15,755 nt of DNA, taken from NCBI GenBank assembly GCA_003024985.2, contig PXIH01S0000052.1. One strand, given 5' to 3'. Shown here piece by piece: positions 7,355 through 15,755 of the stretch. Within the stretch, counting starts at the first letter, position 1; each line of letters begins with the position of its first letter. The notes beneath the pieces are model-generated. The model saw only the letters and a list, made by a program, of their open reading frames with translations, was not told where the DNA came from and did not search any database. The stretch comes from Euperipatoides rowelli. Taxonomy: Eukaryota; Onychophora; Udeonychophora; Euonychophora; Peripatopsidae. The translations under genes and the position numbers were made by a program.

Positions 7355-7446
7355 AGAGAAGGTAGCCAAGAAAATTTATAAGTGCAAAGTGAGGTCGTAA
7401 ACCTTTGCACTTATGAATTGCTTAAATGAGTTGTGATTTCTTCTCT
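7355..7446 (+). other. Long hairpin resembling a microRNA precursor
   Basis: ATAAGTGCAAAG (7378-7389) and CTTTGCACTTAT (7403-7414) form a perfect 12-bp stem around a 13-nt loop (7390-7402). Pairing continues outward through a U-G wobble and four more Watson-Crick pairs (7373-7377 with 7415-7419), for 17 consecutive pairs. After a small internal loop come three further pairs (7368-7370 with 7421-7423). A basal 7-bp stem, AGAGAAG (7355-7361) with CTTCTCT (7440-7446), closes an asymmetric loop. Arms of about 22 nt and the short loop are typical of microRNA precursors, but palindromic DNA is an equally simple reading. Either strand could encode it. The 3' arm shares UUGCACUU with the miR-25/92 family but differs within the seed. 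Confidence 0.3.
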
Positions 7447-9268
7447 GTGTATACTTTAAAACACGGTTATAAAACCTGATTCCGTGAAATTGAATCTCGC
7501 ATATAATCAAGTTTTATTATTATCTTACCTAATGTTTTGAACACTTGTATTATTTTAGAGAACTGAAAACTGATTGTGCGCTGTCAGCTTGTTGCCATTC
7601 TCATGCATTGGGCTTAGTTTATATTCAAGAGAAGAAATAAAAAGCGTGGTCTGCTATTTGATAACTCCATTGCATGACATTATGGATGCCTTACAAAGTT
7701 AAATCGGTTCTTACCTATTAACGGTACTACAGTACATAAACATTTAGTGGTACTAACGAACAGAAATGAAAATTTTTATAAAACGATTATTGCAACTTAT
7801 CGGAGAGTTGGGGCGTAGTGGATTTCACACATAGTTGGAGTTATGGTCAGGGTAGTGATGTAATGAAATATTAAAAATCTTTATAAAACGATAATACCTG
7901 TGGTTAAATCTTGAAAGGAATATACAATTGTTTAATTTTTTAAATTATATTTATTAAAACTTTTAGTGTAAATTAACATACCATATTATAAAACCTCTGG
8001 GTAAATAAATGTTTATTTTTAATCCATTTCTAATGAAGAATATAGGGAATTTTATCACAGTCAATTTGCCTTGCCCTTTCAGATTCCTAAGCTAAATTAA
8101 CATCCTTTATTCATATATTAAATGAGCTCAACTAGACAAAAAAAAATACACAATATAATTTCCTAAAAAGCCGCCTGTATAATAAATGTCCCAATATTAA
8201 TGATGTCAGCCCAAAATTTAATAGATTTAGATTGTTAAGCACATAGCAAATTTAATAGTTAAAAATAAGAGTTTTGATTATTTTATTTATTAACTAATTA
8301 TGAGGTTATTGCCGCCTCGGTTTTCTACCACTTTTATTCTAGACTATTCCATTTTTAAAAGTGAGGAGAGGTATAGCCTACTTTATTCTTGACTTAATTT
8401 AACCTTATTAAATGTTATTTCTAGTAGGCCTATATTTGGTGATTTGAATAAGAATTAAAAATGTTAAAGCAAAGAGCTAAATCCAAGTTTTTTTTTCCTC
8501 GTGTATTAAAAACATTTCTGGTGCTCATAATTCACGTGGCTTCAAGATTTTTAAACTCTTCTCGTACTTGTTTTTATTTATTTAAATATAAAGTATGGAA
8601 ATACATGGTCAAGTCTAGAAATTATTATGTAGTCTGCCAGGCTTGAATTAATTGAAAGATTGTTGCGCACCACTAAAAATTTAACAGTCCTAGGCTTTTG
8701 GCAGACTAATTTAATCTCTTGATATATTTTTGGCTTCCGGGGGGTGAAAAGCCGCTTATTTTAAACAATCCATTTGTGTGTATGTTTAATTATATTGCTT
8801 AACTGGTTGCTTTTAATGCAGTACCCGTTATGACCAAGTATCATTATCACAGTTGTCTATTACTTTGAACGAACATAAACTCATTTATTTGTAGCCATGC
8901 TCTTTTTTCTCTCTGGGGCCCTTTAAACCGAGTGCTCCCAAGGATAGTCGGGTTGATATGCCAACTCTGGATATAGCCTAATTACATTTAATACAATGGG
9001 AAAACCATATCATGTGGCCCCTTTCAAATTGAGCTTTAGATTGTTTTCCAACAAATATTGTACCTAATGTACAATATTTTTCCTTTAGCACCAGTGTTTA
9101 CCAAAATGTATCCCTTCAAAGGATTTTAAAAAGGTATCTTAGGAAATAAAATATTAAAAAAAAAAATCCTATTAAAATATACAGTATATAGCCAAGTAAA
9201 AACTAGTGAGAATTTTCTAAATTGATTATTACACTTAAAAAAATTATTAAAATAAATAGTAAGGATCT
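7447..9268. other. AT-rich stretch, no gene supported
   Basis: No convincing coding region was found. A 61-codon frame at 8461-8646 is Lys/Phe/Val-rich without family features and looks like chance. TAGGCCTA occurs at 8425-8432 and TACAGTA at 7728 and 9180. A GC-richer patch at about 8912-8960 (GGGGCCC onward) and a diverged similar string near 9015 could be old repeat fragments, but I cannot assign them. Confidence 0.5.
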
Positions 9269-9276
9269 GTTACTAA
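9269..9276. repeat. Left 8-bp target-site duplication of hAT element 2
   Basis: GTTACTAA is repeated exactly at 9682-9689, immediately outside the two ends of the element. Confidence 0.85.
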
Positions 9277-9681
9277 CAAGGGTGTATTTAGGGGTGGGGG
9301 TGTCCAGGGAGTCAACACCCATTCTCCCCCCCAATTTTTTTATTTTATTTTTTGTGGGGAAGGTGTGCAAATAAAGTCTACTGCTCCTGTAATGTTCTCA
9401 TTCATTTTTCCCCTGTGATAGAGAATAAGTCATACAATAGACAAGTGTGTGAGGTGTCTTTCATGAGCAAATCCACTGCTCCACTGAGGGAAATTGGAGT
9501 AGCATCAAAGTGAAAGTTAAACTTTTTAAATCATAACAGCCAAAAAAAAAGCTTATAAAATCGGATAGAAAGGCAACAAAAGGTCCAGTCATCTAAAAAA
9601 AAAGCTTATCAAAATATCCGCAACCAAATTCTGAGCTACAAAGTAGACACCCTCCAAAATTATTTTCTGGCTACGCCCCTG
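9277..9681. mobile_element. Older non-autonomous hAT transposon, 405 bp, degenerate TIRs, perfect 8-bp TSD
   Basis: The left end CAAGGGTGTATTTAG (9277-9291) and the reverse complement of the right end (9667-9681, CAGGGGCGTAGCCAG) agree at 10 of 15 positions. Four of the five differences are transitions, as expected from age. The right end fits the widespread CAGGGGCGTAGCCAG type of animal hAT terminus. GTTACTAA flanks both ends exactly. Subterminal GGGTGTC (9298-9304) and GACACCC (9646-9652) are inverted copies. Inside, A9GCTTAT is repeated directly at 9542-9556 and 9595-9609. Left of centre are G- and C-rich runs (9291-9300, 9325-9332). No transposase frame remains, so it cannot move by itself. 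Confidence 0.85.
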
Positions 9682-9689
9682 GTTACTAA
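9682..9689. repeat. Right 8-bp target-site duplication of hAT element 2
   Basis: This is an exact copy of GTTACTAA at 9269-9276. Confidence 0.85.
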
Positions 9690-12600
9690 GAATGATATAT
9701 AAAATGTTTAAGTTTGGGAAACGCCTCATAGAAAGCAATATTTGTTAATCTCTCTCCTTGACATAAGGCCTACCCTGAAAGTTACCATTTTGGTTTCTGT
9801 TAATTCTGGAAAATTTAGAGGGAAACTAAAAGGTTTTCCAAAATTTCATATAAATGGTACCGGTAAATTATTGTTTTTAATCCTTGTTACAGTTTCTCAA
9901 AATTTTCGAAATAAAAAATTGTCCCTATGTTGCCATTAATTATGATCCAATGGACTAAATAGAGTCAAGCCCATTAAATATTATTTGGCTAAACTCGTCT
10001 TTTGATTGATTTCATTACCTAAATAAACTATACTTGTGTAGCTAGCTACAGTAATTATTCTAATTAAGCTAGAAAACTTGCAATGGACATGTCATGATTG
10101 TCTGGATGGGTGTAGTCTATGTTTTTGTGCCAGATAAAAATAACTTAGTAGACAATAAATAATGGGTAACAGCTCGGCACAATTTGTCATTGTTTAGGGG
10201 GGAGGGGAGGTCATTCATTTTGATTTGAGTTTACCCATTGTAGGTACAGTATAATTATAAATGACCTATTGAATGAAAGCTATAACTGATGAGTAAATAT
10301 AATTTTTAAAAATTGCTAGATATTGAAACATGGTAATATTGTACTTCATTTTCATGGTCCTTGACTATTTTGAGTTAATATTGTGTAATATTTACATATC
10401 CACTTTACCCTGATATGTGGTTTTACATCCCAATGCTTTGAGTTAGTAATGAGTCTGAGTAGTTTGTTTTAAATTAGCTAGCTCATAAGCACACTCGTCA
10501 TTCAGAGCCATTGTATGAATTAGAAACAGTCGCTAGCCCACTCGCAAAGATTCAGCGTGAATTACTATGGTTAGCCTATAGCCCTACTAACCGGTTTTAT
10601 TCACAAATAGCTAGAACTTAACCAGAATAACTGTGCTATTTTAAAATGGTTTTTCTTTCAGATCTATTGTACATTGGAAAGAGAAATTGAAAGTAGACTA
10701 CAGCATAAATAAATGGAATATAAAATTTATCGGGAGAGCCTATGTAATGTATGTACGGTATATTGTCTATGTGGAGTGGCCTATAAATATAAATGCCTTT
10801 GTACACAGTATTTATGTATACTGTATTTATTCTTTGATTAAGCTATAGCTAGCCATTCTCCTTTTTGGACGAGCTGTCATTGTTGACTTGGTAAATTGAT
10901 AATTCTTAAAAAAAAATGTTTTGAATTAAAACAATAACAGAATCACTGACTACCCTCAAATTAAGAATTAGCATTAAGAAATTAATAATGTTTACAGTAC
11001 TAAATATATTGAAGCATTAAATTTTTTTATAATTTCATTTTCCCTTTAAGTAGCTGAGATAGAACAGCCAAGTCAATAAATAACTGTAATTAAAATAAAT
11101 GTTGGAATGCTCAAGAATCAATTATGATTGTTAATTTAACTATGAATAAGTTAAAGTACTTAGGAAGAACCTATATTTGTTATTGAATCGTGCAATTCAA
11201 TTAGGCTATCAAAAATTCAATACCTTGTCTTTTATGAGGATATCTTAAGTTATGTGATTTGAACGGATGGAGCAATTACTGTATAAATACAGCAGCCTGT
11301 GATTGAATCAGAGAATTGTAAAATTAATTTGGCATTATATTTTTAATAGCCAAAATCATGATTCAAGAGCGTGTGTTGACCAAAATCTTAAAACAAATTG
11401 AATAACAATAAGGCAGTATTTGGCGCAAAACAAAAACGTGCATTCAAAATCTTTTTTTTTTCATGCTCCTCAATGTGAGCAGTAATATACTCAAATGACT
11501 CGTATCAGAAATAGAGCTCCACACTAATCTCTAACGGACATTCATCCTATAATAAAAGTGGGAGAGCAAAGAAATTTTTTTTTAAATACTTGTTATAATT
11601 AATATTTAGAATTCCAATTTGGCATACTTTTTTTATTTATTAATTAGAAGCTGTTTAACCTTAAATTCACTTTCATTGTACATAATAGAATAGCTGGTTA
11701 TTAATAGTGATACATTATTCATCTGGTTTCAATTGCTATACATTTTAAATCTATTTCCTGCCATATAATTGGAGTTTAAATATTGTTATGATGCTGTCAA
11801 CAAATGTATATTGATCTAAAAATAGAGGTCCTAAAGAAAGAAAAAGTTTTATATGTTGCAATTGTTTTATACAATATGTGAATAATATTTCCACCCTAGT
11901 AATTTAGTATTTTTACTCGCTTGATAACTAAATGCTTTTGTACCTTGCATTGAACAAAAATACAAATAGGTTAACTTATTGTAATCTATTTACACACCAA
12001 AATTAAAGTTAAATCACTATTTCTATTTGGCGCTACAATCTACAGTAATTGCAAAAACGTTGCTTATGTAACGAACCCTTGCTGCCGTGGATTGAATTAG
12101 ATGACTTAATCAAAAGTTTAGAACCATTCTTAGGATTCCCAATAGGCACAATTAATACAACTTGATATTAAATTTAAATCATATTTAGACCAATGGCTTG
12201 ATATTAATTTTTGAAATTTTATGTTAAAATTATTGGTTGGGAATTAATAGTGGCAGAATTGGTAAAAAAAAAAAGTGTAATAAACACAAAATTCAGAAGG
12301 TAATTTATGAAAATGAAATTTGGTTCCTTTGTTATTTAAATACCAAAAAGATTTGCATAACTTTACTTTGTAAAAAAAATTTAAACATAATAAAGTTGCA
12401 ATAAAGCTGGTTTGGCTAGAAATTTCAGTTCGAGTCACTCTAATAATCCAGCTTAAACACAATATCGTCATTGCAAAACCTTGTATCCGACATTTTTTCA
12501 AAATTCATTTTTTTTGCATTTTCTTAATCATTGAAAATTATACAGCTGGTATTAAAATAAACACATTTTTTTTCAATTGTTTCAAAATCTCATTTTTCAT

Positions 12601-12698
12601 AAATTATAGTCTAGTTAAAATGTTTTTAGTGTCTCCTGAAAATTTTTCTAAAATGCAGATACAAGGTTTCGCAGTGACAGCAGCGATATGATTTGTGT
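9690..12698. other. AT-rich stretch, no gene supported
   Basis: Frames of 65 codons (9742-9939, +) and 85 codons (12244-12501, -) lack any recognisable domain and have AT-driven composition. A 14-bp palindrome TGTAGCTAGCTACA is at 10037-10050. A G-rich run (about 10197-10210) lies within a 9-bp inverted repeat AATGGGTAA/TTACCCATT (10161-10169 and 10231-10239). TACAGTA-type heptamers occur at 10047, 10245, 10819, 10993, 11277 and 12041. Confidence 0.5.
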
Positions 12699-12727
12699 AT
12701 ATATACAGTGTACAGTACTGTATATAT
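12699..12727. repeat. 11-bp inverted repeat with embedded palindrome
   Basis: ATATATACAGT (12699-12709) and ACTGTATATAT (12717-12727) are exact reverse complements separated by seven bases. The palindrome TACAGTACTGTA (12711-12722) overlaps the right arm, so two alternative hairpins are possible. This is another cluster of the TACAGTA family, and the final copy in the window follows at 12741-12747. Confidence 0.7.
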
Positions 12728-13711
12728 TTTAAAAATAGAGTACAGTATATAATAAATAACAAACCAAATTAATTAGATGATATAAATTTAAACATTCTTT
12801 TTAACTAATTTATTTGCTAATTTAAATTAGATCTTACCCCCAAATGTGTTTCTCCAGATCTCGTGTAGTAAATACTCTGCTAGTGCTGCTCACTGAGTGC
12901 AGCATCAACCAGTCCTACAATTGTCAAAATTGATTAGATCACTCGTGAGTCCAACTCTTCATCATCGACCATTAACGTGAGAGACAATTTCAATCTGTTG
13001 ATTTTGTAAATTAAAATTCAGTCACTACTTTGAATGTCAAATAGTCTGGAAAGATCAATCACTTATCTGGTTTTTGTTTTTAGGACGTTAGCTATTTTTT
13101 ATGATACTGTTGCAGTATTGACCAATGCAAACAGTATTATACTAAAGTTTTTATTATCCTACATCACTACCAACATCCACTTGAATGTGTGTTCTATAGT
13201 CTGATAAGAAAAGTACAAAGATTTCTGAGCCAAATACAATGTATTGTGTAATTGAGAAGCAAAACGATATGATTTGATTAAGCCTAAAAAATATTAACTC
13301 AGTATTTTTTATAAGTGGATTATCCACCTCCAGTTATTGTGAAACGTAGGCTAATGAGTTCAATCGAAGCCAAAAAACATGCTTACAGTTGAATCGGAAA
13401 TTCTTGCTTTTCATAATACTATCCATTGAAATTTTAAACACAAGTGAATTTAAAATCAGAATGCCGCTTGAACACATCTGTTTTATATATTTCTTAAAAT
13501 ACACTTGAATTATAACGATCGATAAACTAAAAACAAACTGATGGTCAGCTCTTAAGTGGACAACATTATTTTATACCTGCAGTAAATTGTAGAATGAAAG
13601 AGTAAAGCCATTTACTAGTTAGTTGTTATTACCGGTACTCTTATGAAATTATGGTTCATTTATACTTTGCAATGTTTGTCCGTTGGGTAAAAACTGATAG
13701 CTTTCCATAAG
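12728..13711. other. AT-rich stretch with one GC-richer, exon-like patch
   Basis: The patch at about 12836-12980 is richer in G and C than its surroundings and has plausible splice signals on both strands, but no clear protein (see findings). TACCGGTA occurs at 13630-13637. Nothing else is supported. Confidence 0.45.
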
Positions 13712-13740
13712 ATGTGCATGCTCCAGTCAGGCATGCACAT
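13712..13740. repeat. Perfect 10-bp hairpin with 9-nt loop
   Basis: ATGTGCATGC (13712-13721) pairs exactly with GCATGCACAT (13731-13740) around TCCAGTCAG. A G-U and an A-U pair extend it to 12 bp. The arms are GC-balanced in an AT-rich region. It is too short for a microRNA precursor. It could be a protein-binding palindrome, a cruciform or an RNA stem-loop. Confidence 0.6.
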
Positions 13741-14599
13741 TTAAGACGTATCCGTCATCGTCTTTAATTATTGAAAAAAATCCAATTTTTACGCAGAGAT
13801 ATCCATTTGCTCTCTGTCTTGTTATTCATTAAGCCAATTATATCTTGGATTTTCTAAGCAGAGTAGTCGCACTGTTCATGTCCCGATTGTTTTAGTTTGA
13901 AAACATCGTATTTAAAAATGGATTTTCGTAAAGCAGTAAATAAAGTAAAACTAAAACATTTCGTACAATACTAGAAGTTTATTGGAATTCATTTTGATGT
14001 GTAAAACTGAAAACCATAATAACTGTTGGATATAAGAAACGGAGTATAGTAACTATTGTGTAAATTTAATTTTACTAATTACAGACCCAACCCTGCAGAA
14101 AAGCGTAAAATTTATGCAAATATATCTTTACATATTCGATACCTGTATACGTTAAAGTATAATTGAGCCTTTACAGCTCATTTAAATTTATCTGGTTTAC
14201 TAATTGATAATAAATTCAAAATTAGATTTACATAAACTGAAAATAAACTTGTAAATTAGATGACTATAAATATAGAACTTTAAGTGAGATTAATAGACTA
14301 GTAGTAGTGTACAATGTATGTAATCTGCTCAATCATTTGGACCCACTTTTATTACTGAATGGTAAATTGTCAAATTTTAGGCATTTATTCATTATTATCT
14401 AATTTCAACCAGAGACTTGTGATTCGTTATCCATTTTTCCTTATATTTTATTTTTATCATTGGGTTCCTAGCTATATTTTGTGGATTAATTCTTGTAAAC
14501 TGTAAAACTACTAACTGGACCCAACAGAATTAAGTTTTTATTATGATGTACATTTTTCAATTAAGGTTACCATAGAATACCTATCAAGCGTGTTTGTAT
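13741..14599. other. AT-rich stretch, nothing recognised
   Basis: I see no gene, transposon end or strong repeat. An octamer ATGCAAAT (14114-14121) is present but isolated. Confidence 0.5.
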
Positions 14600-14753
14600 A
14601 CTTATTTGGTCGGGGGGGGGGGGGGTGGCACCATTGTTCAGTGCAATGCTAGTGAATTTACTACAGTGCACTGCAAAACTGCCCAGGGGCACTTGTTTGG
14701 CTAGAATCAGAAATCTTTAAAAGACTTTTTTTCAAAATGGTGCACTTATTTGG
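14600..14753. repeat. 10-bp direct repeat bracketing a G14 run and palindromes
   Basis: ACTTATTTGG occurs at 14600-14609 and again at 14744-14753. Between the copies are 14 consecutive G (14612-14625), GCACCATT (14628-14635) with its inverted copy AATGGTGC (14736-14743), and the palindrome CAGTGCACTG (14664-14673). The layout recalls a small inserted element, but no terminal inverted repeat of a known superfamily is visible at the edges. Confidence 0.35.
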
Positions 14754-15755
14754 GTTACATAGAAACACTNGTGACCCTTACTTGATATAAAAACTAAACA
14801 GGGGGGAGAGTGAAGTGGCATGGGACAGCTTGTATTTCAGAGTGTTTAAAGTGTGGTGATGCCGCCCTAGTTTTACGATTGTACACTTTACCTAACTTTG
14901 GCCGAGAAATAGAAATGATGCATTTTGACGACAATGTAATTGTAAACCTGCATTTATTTAAAATTTAGTAGTATAAACGTGATTATGTGTCTCTGTTCTC
15001 TATACATTTCCACCCCTTTTGGCTATCTTTAACTCAACTTGGCAAATTAACTTAGAATGACCTTTAGTAACAAGGAGTATTCAGGAACCCATGTCTGTCT
15101 GTCTGTTAAAGATTTGAGCAACATTGGATACTTACAACTAGTTGTTTACAAATTCAAATCCTATACTTGTCTGTGTTTGATGTCGCAGCAGCATCAGTTG
15201 TCCTCGTTTGTATTATGGGTTGAATAATACTGCTGATATAATAAAAAGCACTACGTACGTTAAAAGTTTCGAGTATTAGAAGTGAAAAAAAATTTCCTCA
15301 AAAAAAAAACAAGTAAATAAATTATAGACTTGTTTGCTACAGCGTATAATTGAATTAAAATTTATTGTTCTTAATAGTTGATTATCTAAACTTTTAAAAT
15401 GGAATAAAATGTTTAAATGGGAATATCATGTAGACCATGTGTGAAAAAGGAATATATGCATTATGCACCAAAAATCAAATGAGTTTCTGTTAGGTGCTCT
15501 TATGCCCACTCAATATTGCGCTGCTAGAAACTGTTTGTCTGCACGCACTCCTTAAATGATGAAGGCAACTCAGTTTAACACTGCCAGCGACTAATATAAA
15601 CAAAATCCATCTTCGAATAGGATTTCGTAAAATTGAGTCACATCACAAACTGTAGTCTTCAACATTTTTCATTAATCGATTGGTATGCTGGCTATATATT
15701 GTACAATTGAAGCCGCTGACATTTTAAATACGTTTTTTTTTTGGAAACATTAAAT
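14754..15755. other. AT-rich stretch to the window end, no gene seen
   Basis: An unresolved base lies at 14770. A short TGTC tetranucleotide repeat (15092-15106) and long A runs (for example 15301-15309) are present. No coding frame or RNA gene is supported. Confidence 0.5.

Noticed and set aside
7403-7424. Assignment of the hairpin to the miR-25/92 family
   Set aside because: UUGCACUU is shared, but the seed AUUGCAC is not matched exactly and the 3' half differs, so family identity is not supported.
8461-8646. 61-codon plus-strand frame
   Set aside because: Lys/Phe/Val-rich product of AT-rich DNA with no family features.
9742-9939. 65-codon plus-strand frame just after hAT element 2
   Set aside because: Composition follows the local AT bias. 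It begins outside the element, so it is not a transposase remnant, and no domain is visible.
11419-11429. E2F-like TTTGGCGCAAA
   Set aside because: A good consensus match, but isolated and about 9 kb from the only gene, with no promoter around it.
12427-12445. tRNA-like GTTCGAGTC string
   Set aside because: The bases on either side do not pair as a T stem and no other tRNA arms or anticodon layout are visible.
12244-12501. 85-codon minus-strand frame
   Set aside because: Although the longest after BTG, it is Phe/Tyr/Lys/Cys-rich without domain structure and is partly encoded by A and T runs.
14114-14121. POU octamer ATGCAAAT
   Set aside because: A single 8-base match in AT-rich DNA is expected about once by chance.

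Overview
This is AT-rich (roughly 30% GC by eye), gene-poor animal genomic DNA. It contains one gene that can be recognised with confidence: a complete, intronless 152-residue BTG/Tob-family protein of the BTG1/BTG2 type at 2088-2546 (+). The BTG family, the lack of operon structure, the AATAAA signals and two non-autonomous hAT transposons with 8-bp target duplications show that it is a metazoan. The divergent C-terminus and the transposon ends suggest an invertebrate, possibly a marine one such as an echinoderm, but the phylum is not resolved.

Layout. 1-1452 is AT-rich upstream flank. A canonical TATA box lies at 1453. A more convincing promoter follows at 1610-1734: a palindromic CACGTG E-box, an inverted CCAAT box, a CRE-like octamer, a perfect AP-1/TRE site, a TATA-like box and an initiator, in that order within 125 bp. 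The inferred leader (about 1731-2087) carries a 52-codon upstream ORF (1837-1995). The BTG coding region comes next, then an AT-rich 3' UTR or flank with an inverted repeat, several possible poly(A) signals and an AU-rich element. From 4024 to about 5280 there is a dense cluster of TACAGTA/TACTGTA palindromes, split by a 516-bp hAT element (4607-5122). A second, older 405-bp hAT element is at 9277-9681. The rest is non-coding as far as I can see. Within it are a 45-codon minus-strand small ORF with a strong initiation context (6217-6354), a long hairpin that resembles a microRNA precursor (7355-7446), another perfect hairpin (13712-13740) and a 14-base G run (14612-14625).

How it fits together. 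BTG1/2 proteins are growth-arrest adaptors that bring the CAF1/CNOT7 deadenylase to mRNAs. In mammals they are immediate-early genes (TIS21/PC3) induced by phorbol ester and growth factors. The E-box/CRE/AP-1 promoter, the upstream ORF and the AU-rich element suit a transient, tightly controlled gene, but that reading is inference.

The most unusual feature is compositional. I count 34 copies of the heptamer TACAGTA/TACTGTA where base composition predicts about four, together with excess TAGGCCTA and TACCGGTA palindromes. No new multi-gene system is visible here.
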